Shown in pieces: positions 20,801 to 31,928 of a stretch of 64,000 bases of DNA. The DNA lies in the NCBI RefSeq assembly GCF_029784155.1, contig NC_073693.1, positions 147,314,843 to 147,378,842 on the forward strand, given 5' to 3'. Below the pieces are notes generated by a model that did no database searches, was not told where the DNA came from, and saw only the letters and a list, made by a program, of their open reading frames with translations. The stretch's first letter is position 1; each line of letters opens with the position of its first letter. The translations under genes were made by a program, and so were the position numbers. The stretch comes from Uranotaenia lowii. Taxonomy: Eukaryota; Arthropoda; Insecta; Diptera; Culicidae.

Positions 20801-21774
20801 GGGGAGAATGAGGATACTTGATCCCTGGGGATACTTGATTCCTTAGCTATATCTCGAAACTGGAATGTCTTACAAAGATCAAATGTTCTAGAAAAATGTG
20901 CCAAAACTAGCAAAATAACAAAGCTTGTAGTTTAAACATTTTTAACAAAATAATTGTTTGAGTTATTGCACTTTGTTTGAAAAATTTCACAAAATGTAAT
21001 CTGTAGATCTTTTTTCATCACTTTAAATTGTTCCTTACATGGGAAAATTATGAAAAAAATATTTGTACCAATGTATCAATCGTTCGAGCGTAAAATGAAC
21101 TTCAAAATACCATATTTTCAAAGCAATGGAAAACTCTCAACTTTTTCCAGAAAAAGTTTTCTAAAATGTTGATTATGGGTACAATTGATCCCCTAGAGTT
21201 GGGTACAATTGATCCCCCTTCCAAACGGCATATTCTTGTTCTGAATTGATCGTTATGATTGCTGATTACGAAATTACTAATATTTATCCAAAAACTAATA
21301 TTTATCAAACAATTGTCTGAAGAAAAGAGCAAAAATAGTTAATTTTCTCTTAGTTATAAAAAATAGCGCTTTTAAGTATGCAATGTTATTAGCGTTGAGA
21401 CAAAGTTATAGAATTTTCTTCTAATGTCTGCTATAAATTGTGAAATGTGAACAAACATGACCAAAATAGTCAATTAACATTCAATCTTGGGGTTTTGTTT
21501 GATTTTTATACAAGGATTAGGGCTTCCTGAATAAAAGATCAAGTCTCCTTCAATAGGGTATCAAGTCTCCCCTAACTTCAGAAAAATCGCAATTTTTTAA
21601 CTCCCACGAAAATGCTTCTAGTTCATCGACGGGTTCAAGTATCGTTCTAATTTTTGGAGCATAGAAACCTGAAGTTACAAGCTGTCAGAAAACGTCAAAG
21701 ACGGCGAGTTGCTAAATTTTTCAAAAAAGATATGGTCAAAATAAGAAAAGGGGATCAAGTATCCCCACTCTCCC
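20801..21774. repeat. GAGAATGAGG-type TIR repeat, copy b (complete)
   Basis: Starts GGGGAGAATGAGGATACTTG and ends in the inverted form 'gatcaagtatccccactctc'. TTA occurs immediately outside both ends, a possible 3-bp duplication. The interior repeats short versions of the terminal motif ('gatacttgattcc', 'acaattgatcccc', 'atcaagtctcc'). No transposase. Other copies: 5,598-7,813 and 55,985-56,940. Confidence 0.7.
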
Positions 21775-22839
21775 TTACTGATTTAATGCTGCAAACGTTC
21801 CCACAAAAACTGAGAAAAAACTCGTTCATAAAACAAAGTTAAAAATGAACCTGTCAAATAGTGCAGAAAACTTTCAGTCCGACTCAAACAGATGCAGTGA
21901 AATAGGTAGCTATTTGACTTTCGTTTTGAAACATTTATATAATTTTCGTTCTACCGCATTCTGCTGTATGACTCCATCTTCACCACCTGTAATCAACTCG
22001 ATTGCATATTTGAGGGGCAAAAAACTTTTGATTCCTGAAACTACTAGCCAGCTAGTTTTCCTAATGAACTGGAAAAGTTTGTTAACACTTTGGTTTTTTT
22101 GGGCCGGTAGGCTAGGATTTTGGTATAGCGAAATGGGGCAGCAAAGTTTTACCACCGTATAGTGTGAAGTGATTTTCCATTTTTTGCTGGCTGTTTTTTG
22201 TATTTGTTACAAACTTTCTCTAGCTGCAGCGCTAACATTTTCGGAGGGAAAGAAAATACTTCCAAATTCTTCGATAGACTTCCTGTGGGGTGCAGGAATG
22301 TTTGGTCTCTGTGGGAATATTTTTCTGGCCTCCGATTACTTTCAACTTTTGGAAAGCGGTTGTACGGCATATTTTTTGTGAATAGACGGTATAATAAAAT
22401 GAAAAAAAGGAGAAACCTTTAACGTAAACTCATAAACACTAATATGATATTTTTTCGAACATGTATCATTTAGCTTGAAAGCATTTCAATGCAAAGGTAT
22501 TGGGCGATTCGAAAGAAATTCTCAACTTCTTCATTTGTTTTTCTCAAATCGATTCCTCAAGTTGGTGTACAAAACGCCTGAAGTTAGTCTATAAACTGAG
22601 CACCTAGCATTTAGCAAAACATGTTGGCTTGAAAGTTCGATGAGAAAGTTTCATTATTTTAAGAAGAAAAAAAAACTACAGTGAGAGCATTCCTAGCACT
22701 CTATTGTACCATCTCTGTAGTGGAAAAACTCAATCCAATCAATATTGCTCAACGAAAAACAACTGCAAAACTACTCCAAGATGGCACAAGTTCAGGGCCG
22801 GCCAAGACAAAAACATTCATCATTTCCTTTGCGCGCTGT
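21775..22839. other. Gene-free stretch
   Basis: Open frames of 60-105 codons occur on both strands (for example 21,845-22,162 +), but they overlap each other, lack recognisable motifs and have no clear splice context. Nothing else recognised. Confidence 0.35.
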
Positions 22840-24676
22840 ATGTAAAGTAGGGTGTCCCAAAATTGCATAACTTCTGGGAATCTGGGGGCTCACCCTCCAA
22901 ATGGTAGATTAGGATGTGCTGAACAAACTTTTGTATGGAGCCGACTAAAAAAAATCATGTTTAGAGGTTCCGCAACCGCGATCTTGTAAAAAAGTCCACT
23001 TTCAAAAGATTTGATTTTAAATAAATTCTGGGTCCAAAAATTTTCATAAAGTTTATTTGTTTTATATATTTTTAATTTTGTTTGAGTTAAAAGCTACACG
23101 TAAAAAATACAAAATGAACCGAATTTGTATCAAAATGTAAAACCAGCAAGCTATTTTCAAGAAAAAAAAATTTTTTGGTCCAAAAATTTCGAATTGAACT
23201 GACCAAAATGTGTACCAAGCGTAAAATATTTTTGATACCAATGCCATCAAAAGATGCGGATTTTTGTGCACTTAAACTTTGCTGAACAAAACATGTGGTT
23301 TGTATCAACGTGTGAACAGCTATTCACGATTTAATGCTTAACAAAAATCACAATTTAGGATATTTTTTATTTATATTTATCAAATTTGTCTTAATAAATA
23401 CCTTCTTTAAAATCAAAATACTTGCAAAAAAAGACTTTGATGGTTTGAAGGAGTCATCAGAAGGCCATATGCCGAATTTGAGCAGAATCGGACAACAGGA
23501 AGGGGTTGCACTGAATCTCAAGTGTGAAAGGGATTCTGAGACATAGTGTTGTAAAGAAGCATAAAAACTGGTTTTTCATCATACATTTTTGTCTTTATCA
23601 ATCGATTGCTTGATTATGAAGGTTTTATTAAAATTCCAATTAAGACTAACATTTCACCTGAAGACTGCAACTCGATTGGACTTGAAACAAGAAAGTTATG
23701 GCTGTTCAAAGATTGTATTTTGGTTACAAATTGTCCTGTAAAACGCAATGAGTAAAAAGTACTCATTGTGTGCTAAACGACAATTTGCCACAAAAATACA
23801 ATCTTGGAACAGCCATAACTTTTTTGTTTTAAGTCCAATCGAGTTGCAGTCTTCAGGTGAAATGTTAGTCTTAATTGGAATTTTAATAAAACCTTCATAA
23901 TCAAGCAATCGATTGATAAAGACAAAAATGTATGATGAAAAACCAGTTTTTTATGCTTCTTTAGAACACTATATCTCAGAATCCCTTTCACACTTGAGAT
24001 TCAGTGCAACCCCTTCCTGTTGTCCGATTCTGCTCAAATTCGGCATATGGCCTTCTGATGACTCCTTCAAACCATCAAAGTCTTTTTTTGCAAGTATTTT
24101 GATTTTAAAGAAGGTATTTATTAAGACAAATTTGATAAATATAAATAAAAAATATCCTAAATTGTGATTTTTGTTAAGCATTAAATCGTGAATAGCTGTT
24201 CACACGTTGATACAAACCACATGTTTTGTTCAGCAAAGTTTAAGTGCACAAAAATCCGCATCTTTTGATGGCATTGGTATCAAAAATATTTTACGCTTGG
24301 TACACATTTTGGTCAGTTCAATTTGAAATTTTTGGACCGAAAAATTTTTTTTTCTTGAAAATAGCTTGCTGGTTTTACATTTTGATACAAATTCGGTTCA
24401 TTTTGTATATTTTACGTGTAGCTTTTAACTCAAACAAAATTAAAAAAATATAAAACAAATAAATTTTATGGAAATTTTTGGACCCAGAATTTATTTAAAA
24501 TCAAATCTTTTGATAGTGGACTTTTTTTTAAAGATCGCGCTTGCGGAACCTCTAAACATGATTTTTTTTAGTCGGCTCCATACAAAAGTTTGTTCTGCAC
24601 ATCCTAATCTACCATTTGAAGGGTGAGCCCCCAGATTCCCAGAAGTTATGCAATTTTGGGATACCCTAATGTAAAG
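22840..24676. mobile_element. 1.8-kb foldback element, hAT-type ends
   Basis: Element 22,848-24,668 is almost entirely one inverted repeat: left arm 22,848 to about 23,750, right arm about 23,760 to 24,668, folding at 'gcaatgagtaaaaagtactcattgtg'-type sequence near 23,755. The termini read TAGGGTGTCCCAAAATTG and, inward from the right, TAGGGTATCCCAAAATTG. The 8-bp flanks are identical, ATGTAAAG (22,840-22,847 and 24,669-24,676). A YARNG terminus plus an 8-bp duplication points to hAT. Arms differ by scattered substitutions and small indels. The mirrored 70-codon frames in the arms are unlikely to be genes. A transcript through it would form a very long hairpin. Confidence 0.85.
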
Positions 24677-26399
24677 TTTTCAGGAATCGCCACAGCTTTC
24701 CGCGAAATTCCATCAAAGTCGAGAAGAGCTTTTTTTCTAAGGTAGGTTGAACTGATGATGTTTTTGCTCTTTGCTGAAAAAAAACAGCGCAAGAAAAAGT
24801 ATCCCAACTTTGTAAACACCAGAATCAAGAAAGAAAATGCAGATCGGTGAAATTGTTTGAAAATTATATTTCTCCCCTACTTGTCTAGTTGTTGGCCCCA
24901 CTTAGTCAAGTATGGAAACTCTCTGTTTTTTTCTTTCCTTGCAGCAAATAGACAAACCACAATCCATCAACATTGGCGCTTGACGAGTTGTGAAATTGTT
25001 TATTTTTCCTTTCCGTTGAATGTGGTGATGATATTCTGACTTTGATAGACAAACTACTTATAGCTGAAATCTTTTTTTTAGTTTGCATCAAACAAAAAAT
25101 ATAACTACATTGAGTTTCCTCTTAGTGGAATAATTCCCGTCATATTTTGCATTTGAAAAACAATCTTAAGTTTCTTTTATTTGTTTTCAAACTTAACATG
25201 ATAAAGTCGAGAAAAGAGAATGTTTTTTTTTTGAAAATTTTATCTCTTAATTCACTTAATGAATACTGTTTAAAATTTCTTCCACGGTTATTTCCAGTTG
25301 TAAATTCTTGCTGTTAAAAATCACAGAATACGAAACGAAACCGTTTAATGCTGTCCCACATAAATTATGCAGGGAGGGGCAACAAACACACGAAACTGGG
25401 AGCGATTTAAACAACTAATTTGGACATTTTGGTAAATGACCCCAGGGATGCGAAACAAAGGAACATATCTCAAAGTGGCCTCCCTTCCCTGTTCCGGAAA
25501 AGCGAAGGAAAATTCTGTTAATTGTTGCCGCTCCACTCTCGAAGAGTTGATTGCGAACAACAAGTTCATGGTAGGTACACAGCTAGGCTGGTCTATGTAG
25601 TGAACATCATTTGGCTGTTGGGCTAAATGAGACGTTAAAATATTTCCTACCGAATCATGTAGGAGGAAGATGTAATCTTTGGTGTGCTTTCATTTCCAGC
25701 CGCTCGCTTGCTCGCTCACTGGATGGCCTGGCACTTTTGGGCAAATAAGTAGAACAACGTTTCTGCCTTCACCAAAATCGGCAGCTGCAAGTGAAGCTTC
25801 AGACTTATCGGGGGTGGGAGGTCTAAATTTTGAGAGCCGAGCTCTACTTTACGATTGCTGTCGGTTCCTGTTGTGAATTCCGTTTGGCGGAGGAAGACAA
25901 TAAACGAGCAAATTTAATTAGGCAGAAAACTCCATCGTCACACGGTAATTTTCCGGTGTTTTTCGACAGACGCTTTGTGGCCCAAAACAAATGTTTCTCG
26001 CTCGGTTGTTGGTGCAGAGCATTTACATACACACAAATAATTGTGTGATGAAAATGTTATGATTTGTTGAAAATTGAGGATTTTTTGTAAGAAAAAAATT
26101 ATGAAACGAATAAAGCAAAGTTAGAAGTTTTCCATCGTCGTACCTTTTTAAAAACAGACTTTACCATACTTCCCCTCTACACCCATAGAAGAGGCTGCAA
26201 AAATCCATTACCTATTTAGTAAATCTCTGTGCCGAAAATGCGCAGAAAAGTGTCCTGTACCAAAGATGATATGATTGGAAAAGCATCGCTGGCATAAAGA
26301 CTAGAGCTCCCAAGCAAAATGATGCATGACCATTCAAGCAAAACAAGAAAAAAAAATTAAGCGATTTTCATCCTTTTGGATAATTCATCAGATAAAATA
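24677..26399. other. Gene-free stretch, possibly host intergenic or intronic
   Basis: Less repetitive and slightly more G+C-rich in 25,340-26,000 than its surroundings. I see no recognisable coding motif: the 60-75 codon frames on both strands have none. No transposon ends identified. Confidence 0.35.
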
Positions 26400-26470
26400 T
26401 GGTGAGAATCAAACTCACTGCAACATTTTCATTTCGGCTTACTGGTCCGATATCTTACCCAGTGCACCAT
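26400..26470 (-). repeat. tRNA-like relic (possible SINE head)
   Basis: Minus strand shows an A-box-like 'gcactgggtaag' near 26,465, an anticodon-arm-like 'tcggaccagtaagccga', and a B-box-like 'gtttgattctcacc' near 26,402. The stems are imperfect, so this is not a functional tRNA gene. Confidence 0.35.
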
Positions 26471-26739
26471 CTGCGTAGGTTAGTAATACTAGCAACAAGG
26501 ATGTTAGAATCGTGAGTCTACATACTCGCACTTTGCCCTTCTTTGCAGAACGATTTTATTTCGTTAAACTCAAACTGCAATGATGCTATCGATAGTTCAA
26601 CTCGGAAAGCATCAGGAAGTAAGCTTCGAGTAAACTCAGCGAGTAAACAGCAATCGGGGGAAACATCAGCGAAGCGAACGTACAGTTCTGCGAATTCAAA
26701 ATTCAAATCGTTTTCGATCGGCAGCCGAACACATCAATC

Positions 26740-27271
26740 GGACAACGCATGGGGGCGTGGAGCAACTGGCCAGAGCTGTAGGGAATATATCACCCCTAGG
26801 GTCATCTTTGAACGGTATTCTGGTCGACGATGCAGCCATCCTAAAAGCGACAGCTAAGTTAAAAAATTCATCTTCTACGGGCCCGGACGGTATACCAGCT
26901 ACCTTTTTGAAGCGTTTTATGCCATCTTTGCTGACACAGGAGATAAGAGAGACGTGAGCAACTATCGTGGAATCTCCGCTCAATGCGCGATCGCCAAATT
27001 GTTTGAACTAGTTGTTTTAGATCCCATTTTCTCATTTTGCAAGCATCACTTCTCCAACGATCAGCACGGGTTCATGCCTAAAAGATCCACGACTACAAAC
27101 CTACTGAGCTTTACATCGTTCGTGCAGGACAGCTTTGCCAAGAAACGTCAAACTGACGCCATTCACACAGATCTCTCTGCTGCGTTCGATAAGGTGAACC
27201 ACGAAATTGTACTCGCAAAGCTCGAACGTTTAGGCTTCTGTGGTTCCCTACTGGATTGGTTCCGGAGTTAC
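26740..27271 (+). pseudogene. Jockey-like non-LTR reverse transcriptase, N-terminal part
   Basis: Encodes the first RT blocks of a non-LTR retrotransposon: 'KLKNSSSTGPDGIPATFLKR' (K...GPDG), then after a frameshift 'NYRGISAQCAIAKLFE', 'QHGFMPKRST' and 'DLSAAFDKVNHEIVLAKLE'. The endonuclease domain and ORF1 are absent, so it is 5'-truncated near 26,740. A deletion or shift near 26,940 removes the block between 'LKRF' and 'SNYRG'. The RT is cut at 27,271 by a hAT-like insertion. The reading frame resumes at 28,391, and removal of the insertion with one TSD copy would keep the frame. Function in life: target-primed reverse transcription. Clade assignment (Jockey-like) is by eye. Confidence 0.8.
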
Positions 27272-27464
27272 CAGTGTTCGGTACTTAAGCGCTAATCCGC
27301 TAATCGCTAGTTAGTCCGCTATCTTTTAGTTAGCGGTTTAATTTTGCCGCTAAATTTTGATTGAGCTAGTGAATTCAAAAGCTCCGCTATTTTTTGGTTC
27401 CGCTAACTGAAGACCGTTAACTCCCATATATTTGTTTCAAACTCACGTATTATTACTAATACAA

Positions 27465-27800
27465 TAAGGCTGCCAGAATTTTTGCGGCACGTAACAGGAC
27501 CGGGCAAATCCGGGCTAATTTATCTAAAAATGTGCCAAAATCCGGGCATTTGATTTCAAAATTTTAAGCCCAATATCGGGCAATACCTTGGCTAATTCAG
27601 GCAAAATCGAGAACATTTTTAACAAAGTTCAAAAATAAAACCTCAATCAATATTTCTTCCATCGAAACACATCATCAGAAAATTCAAATTGTATTTTAGC
27701 CTTCAAAAAACCATTAATAATTATTTAATTGATTTTTGCCTTAGAAAAATCGTTTTTGGACGCAAAAATCAAAAATTAAAATGTCTTGATTTGAGTGTTT
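27465..27800 (+). mobile_element. TAAGG-family hAT MITE fragment
   Basis: Starts TAAGGCTGCCAGAATT with 'ccgggcaaatccgggc' subterminal repeats, and matches the halves of 7,840-10,487 in order ('tattttagccttcaaaaaac' against 'tattagaggcttccaaaaac'). Right end not found; cut near the Penelope-like relic at 27,833. Confidence 0.6.
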
Positions 27801-27832
27801 TATTTGATTTAGCAAACAAAGAGAATAATTTA

Positions 27833-27950
27833 GGACGTTTCGGCTTCTCAGTCAGTTGAAATTTTATTAAAGACAGCACATTTACTCAATATCCAACGTT
27901 TCGGCCATGATCTTGGCCATGATCAGGGAAAATCTATAATTTATTATAAT
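27833..27950 (-). mobile_element. Penelope-like terminal relics (two short motifs)
   Basis: Minus strand contains 'gagaagccgaaacgtcc' and 'tgatcatggccaagatcatg' followed by 'gccgaaacgttgg'. The second resembles the terminal hammerhead-like block of Penelope-like elements (a helix, GAAAC, GTTGG) but has an altered core. No coding part nearby. Confidence 0.4.
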
Positions 27951-28390
27951 CGGATGAATAATTTTGGTGTTTTACATTCTAAGTTGATCGACTTACAGAG
28001 TGTGTACTGTTTGTGTCTGTTAGGTTTTTAATGGCTGGATTGATATTGGATTTTTTCCGAACCTATATTGATTAAAGATAGCTATAAGTTTTAATTTGAT
28101 TTTGTGTTGTTGATTTTTGCGTACATACCAGAATGTATAATAATTTAAACACTGGATTAATCCAGTGTAAATCAGTATAAAAAACATCAAATCATAAAAA
28201 AATATAAGTAATTTTTCAGTGTAGGTTTTCGATCAACAGTTAGCGGTTAGCGATAAGCGCTTTAAGTATTAACGATAAATTCTTCAGCATGTTTAGCGGT
28301 TTTAATTAGCGGTCGCTAACTTTGACTGAATTAGCGATTTAACTAGCGGCGCTAATTTTTCTGTTAGCGATGCCGAACACTGGGAGTTAC

Positions 28391-29194
28391 TTAATGGGAC
28401 GAAAGTTATCCGTTCGTACTGGTGAATCCTTTTCTAGGCAGTTCGTTGCTTCTTCAGGAGTACCTCAAGGAAGTCATTTGGGACCGATCATTTTCGTGAT
28501 CTATTTCAACGATGTACTCTCGCTCCTCGGTGGCCCAAGGCTCGCTCATGCCGATGACCTGAAACTTTTTCACACTATAAACGGCCAAGACGACATCAAC
28601 TTCCTCCAACAGCAATTCACCGCTTTTGCGCACTGGTGCGATAACAACTGCTTGCCCTTGAACCGCAGTAAATGCTCGGTAATATCGTTTACCCGTAAGC
28701 GGCATCCTCTTCACGCAGAGTACATCCTCGGAGACCAAACCATCATCCGGGTGGACCATATCAACGATCTGGGCGTTATTCTCGACCGAAGGCTGGAGTT
28801 CAAGATTCATACGAACTATGTTGTCGACAAAGCTTCTCGAAGCCTTGGATTCTTGTTTCGTATGGCCAAAGATTTCAAAGACGTATACTGCCTGAAAAGT
28901 CTTTATTGTTGCATAGTTCGTTCTATTCTCGAGTACGCTTCAGCTGTTTGGTGCCCTTTCTACCAGAACGGAGCTGAAAGAATCGAGGCTATCCAGCGGC
29001 GTTTCTTGCGGTACGCTCTACGACACTTAAACTGGCAGGATCCGTTTCGTTTACCAAGCTATGAAAGCCGCTGCCGTCTCATAGGCTTAGATACGCTTCA
29101 AGCACGCCGAAATGCTACACGTGCTCTAGGTCTTTTACGAACTGTGTGTCACTTAGTTCACAGTTTTATTGAGTTTATTTCTCCATCATACTAA
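28391..29194 (+). pseudogene. Jockey-like non-LTR reverse transcriptase, C-terminal part
   Basis: Continues the RT interrupted at 27,271. It shows 'SGVPQGSHLGPIIFVIYFND' (block 4), 'LAHADDLKLF' (the A-x-ADD catalytic block, with His at the variable position), 'LPLNRSKCSVISF' and 'INDLGVILDRRLEF', then the thumb region 'LEYASAVWCPF...RIEAIQRRFLRYAL'. The order and spacing are those of Jockey-group RTs. The frame is open for about 265 codons. The end of the frame after about 29,140 is probably not native: from about 29,165 the sequence is the antisense 3' end of the minus-strand CR1-like element, so the two retrotransposons meet tail to tail. Confidence 0.8.
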
Positions 29195-29914
29195 GAAGCT
29201 TGCTTAGTTGGTTTTAAGGTAAGCTTTGACTCGGCATTTAAAACTTATTTTGTTCAACATGAGTTTTATGTACGCTGGTAGATTATACTTAATTATGCTG
29301 AAGTAGTTTGGAGACCTCTTCATTTTTTCTGTATTAGCTCTTCTATGTATCAGATTTCCTTTTGACCTTGTGGGAAATCGGTGATTCAGCTGCTGGATTT
29401 GTTGGTTGTGGTGGAAAAGTGGGATTTGTAGCTTATTGTGGATTTGAATTACGTTTTGAAGTTCAAGTAATACCGCTATTGGTATTATAGATGTAGGGGC
29501 TTCGTGGAATAGAATGTATGTGGAAAACAGTCTGGGGCGTTTGTACTCAGCTTTGAGACATCGATTCTGCATAGCTTGTAGTGGTTTGATGTCATTTTTT
29601 CTTGCACCTCCACAAAATGAGAGCATATATTGCAACTTGGATTGCACAAATTCATGATACAGGCTTGCTTGTTGTTTAGTAGGTACGAATCGCAATATCT
29701 TCCATATGATACTGTGTATAGCACTAAGGTCTTTTCTGAGACAATCAATATGTGTGTCCCATCTCAAGCGTTCCTCGAAATGAAGACCCAGGTATTTGAA
29801 GGTTTTCACCTGCTCTGTGACAGTTGTATCAACTTGAAGCTGTCCCTGGTTGGAAGAGAGCCGATTTGTTGAGCTGAAGATAACATACTTGGTCTTTTCC
29901 AGGTTAAGTGAAAG
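29195..29914 (-). pseudogene. CR1/L2-like non-LTR reverse transcriptase, C-terminal part
   Basis: Minus-strand frame whose upstream end is displaced by an insertion at 29,925-30,237. It starts with 'LLSLNLEKTKYVIFSS', then 'FKYLGLHFEERLRWDTHI', 'RKDLSAIHSIIWKILRFVP', 'LYHEFVQSKLQYMLSFCGGA' and a Lys/Arg-rich end at 29,204. These are the post-catalytic and thumb blocks of a CR1/L2-type RT. The 3' end includes AATAAA-like words near 29,165-29,180. The N-terminal part is at 30,248-30,830. Multiple stops and shifts make it inactive. Confidence 0.75.
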
Positions 29915-30247
29915 AAGATTGACACCACGAGCTCGCGCGACTCTACCGCGAACCCAGTATCCAGAAGGTGGTGAAGGCTGGCCGGATACGCTGGGCGGGA
30001 CATGTTGCGAGAATGCCGGACGACTGTCCTGCAAAACAGGTGTTCGCTACGAATCCGGTTGGAACAAGACGAGCGGGGGCGCAACGAGCGAGGTGGTTAG
30101 ACCAGGTGTACGTGATCTGGCGAACGTGGGGTGCCCGAGAAATTGGAGAACGGTTGCCATGGACCGAGTGAATTTTAGGAATTATGTTCGTCAAGTTATG
30201 TCGTGAGACGGTATACTATGTAAATAAAATAAATAATAAGATTGACA
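29915..30247 (+). mobile_element. 5'-truncated non-LTR insertion with 10-bp TSD
   Basis: Positions 29,925-30,237 are a 313-bp plus-strand 3' end of the same family as the EN/RT element at 30,835-33,960. 'VKAGRIRWAGHVARMPDD' is its C-terminal block. It ends in an 'aaataaaataaataat' tail. The 10-bp duplication AAGATTGACA (29,915-29,924 and 30,238-30,247) proves insertion into the minus-strand CR1/L2-like element. A textbook target-primed, 5'-truncated integration. Confidence 0.85.
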
Positions 30248-30833
30248 TCGAAATAAGCTTTCAACTTTTCCAGATCCGTTGACATCTGGCAAATTATTGT
30301 CGTAACATCGGTCTGCTCGCATGACAACGATGTATCGTCAGCAAACAGCCTAAACTTACCATGCAAACAAATCGTTCACATATAGAATGAATAAAAGAGG
30401 CCTTAGATTACTGTCCTGGGAAACTCCTACAGACAGGTCTCCGAGGTCACTAAATGACTGGTTTGTTTGCACGTACTGTTTCCGATTGGCAAGAAAACTG
30501 GCGAAAAAAGCATTCGCATTGCCTCTGATTCCAAGATCGATCAGTTTCCGAAGCATTATGGCGTGGTCAATCGTATTGAAGGCTTTTTTCAAGTCCAGAA
30601 ACAAGCCTCCAAAAATGTTTCGGCTGTCAAGAGCTTCATGGATGGTATCGACCAGCTCAGTTGCCGCTGTCTGAGTACTCGATCCTTCACGGAACCCGTA
30701 TTGGTAACTATACAGTATTCTATGGTGCTTCAGAAATTTCAAGATACGATCTGGTATTAGCTGTTCCAAAATCCTGCTGAAATCCGAAAGTATTGATATG
30801 GGGCGGTAGTTGCTACAATAGGTTATCTCGATC
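30248..30833 (-). pseudogene. CR1/L2-like non-LTR reverse transcriptase, N-terminal part
   Basis: Minus-strand frame with 'NYRPISILSDFSRILEQLI', 'QYGFREGSSTQTAA', 'LFLDLKKAFNTIDHAIMLRK' and 'LFILYVNDLF'. These are RT blocks 1-4 of a CR1/L2-type element. The usual GVPQGS is altered to GVSQDSNL, and a shift near 30,350 is needed to reach 'FRLFADDTSLS' (the FADD block, near 30,330). It is 5'-truncated at about 30,833, where it abuts the C-terminal end of another minus-strand element. It continues, after the 29,925-30,237 insertion, at 29,195-29,914. Confidence 0.75.
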
Positions 30834-30834
30834 G

Positions 30835-31240
30835 TAGCGCTCTGCTCGTCTCGCTTCCACCGAATTGGCTGGGAGCACCTGTTTTGCAGGACATTCTCGC
30901 ATTCTCGCAGCATGTACTGACCAGCGTATCAGGCCAGCCTTCACCACATTTTGGATACTGGGTTCGCCGTAGAGTCGCGCGAGCTCGTGGTTCATCCTTT
31001 GTCTGCCTGCACACTTCGTTTTCCTGTACGCTGCCAAAGATGATTTTTAACACTCGTAGCTCGAATACTCCGAGTGTGCGCAGGTTCTACTCGATCAGTT
31101 TCCATGTCTCGTGCCCGTAGAAAACAGCCGGTCTGATAAGCGTCATTACAGGTTACATTTCGTGCGAGGGCGAAGTCTTCTCGACCGCAGTTGGTTGGGG
31201 AATCCATAGTAGGCACGACCAGGCTTACTGATAATCGCTT
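30835..31240 (-). pseudogene. Non-LTR EN/RT element, C-terminal region
   Basis: Minus strand, in several frames: 'RPAVFYGHETWKLIE', then 'NHELARLYGEPSIQNVVKAG' and 'IRWSVHAARM', ending near 30,835. The GHVARM-like block is the conserved tail of this non-LTR group, and a cleaner copy is inserted at 29,925-30,237. Sequence stops where the CR1/L2-like element begins. Heavily decayed. Confidence 0.7.
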
Positions 31241-31928
31241 CGTTTACTTCCAAATTTCCAATCTTTACCGATGCAGTAACGACGCTGTTTAGCATTTACT
31301 CGCGAACGAATCAAAACATGCAACAGAAGTGCGCCGTCTTAGTGAATTATGTACGATGATTTTTCGTTCTGTTTCTATTGTCTAGCGTTCCTTATTGATT
31401 TTCTCATCCCGATATTCAGTCATTCGTTACTCCAGCAATCATTAGCTTCGCAACTGAATCCATTCCTCTGCGAGTTGGTTCGGCGCGAATGGATAACGAT
31501 GATGTTAATTAAGGCCCAGACTCAGACCCTTAAGGTAGAATGCTACTAGGAGGACAATTCCCGAGATAACGACTAAGACCCATACAATTGACACAAATTT
31601 AGGGAAAATAATCCAACATTAGCCTAGATTTAGTTTTTGAGCACCTCTTGCGTCCCTAGAATTTAATCATTTTGCTTCACGAAATATTCAAGGCGAAGCA
31701 TGATCGTCAGCGAGTCGAGAAGACGTCAAATGATACGACGCCGTCTTCACGCAATGTTTTCATCAAGAGCGAATGATGATTGGTCGATGGTTACCGATAG
31801 TAAATCAGAAAATAACTGATCACTAGAGAGGGGAAGAAAAACAAACTAGGTATTCGTCGTTCGATGCTGAAAATCGTCGTTTGTATAGAAAACAGACTTT
31901 CTATGTTGAGGAGTAAAATCGTTGACGA

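Larger units (their letters stand above)
27264..28390. mobile_element. hAT-like element inserted in the Jockey-like RT
   Basis: Element 27,272-28,382 (1,111 bp) begins CAGTGTTCGGTA and ends in TGCCGAACACTG. A perfect 8-bp duplication GGAGTTAC flanks it (27,264-27,271 and 28,383-28,390). The subterminal regions are rich in CGCTAA/TTAGCG words (27,290-27,420 and 28,235-28,370), a usual arrangement for hAT transposase binding. No transposase ORF. It contains an older or younger TAAGG-family hAT piece and a Penelope-like terminal relic. A truncated relative lies at 5,427-5,597. Confidence 0.9.

Noticed and set aside
21845..22162. 105-codon plus-strand ORF and overlapping frames to 22,422 as genes
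   Set aside because: Open frames exist on both strands over the same bases, with no conserved motif; composition is not convincing.
23334..24181. Mirrored 70-codon ORFs in the foldback element as a conserved protein
   Set aside because: Identity of the two frames follows from the palindrome; no recognisable domain.
26400..26470. A functional tRNA gene on the minus strand
   Set aside because: Acceptor and anticodon stems do not pair properly and the B box is degenerate; kept only as a tRNA-like relic.
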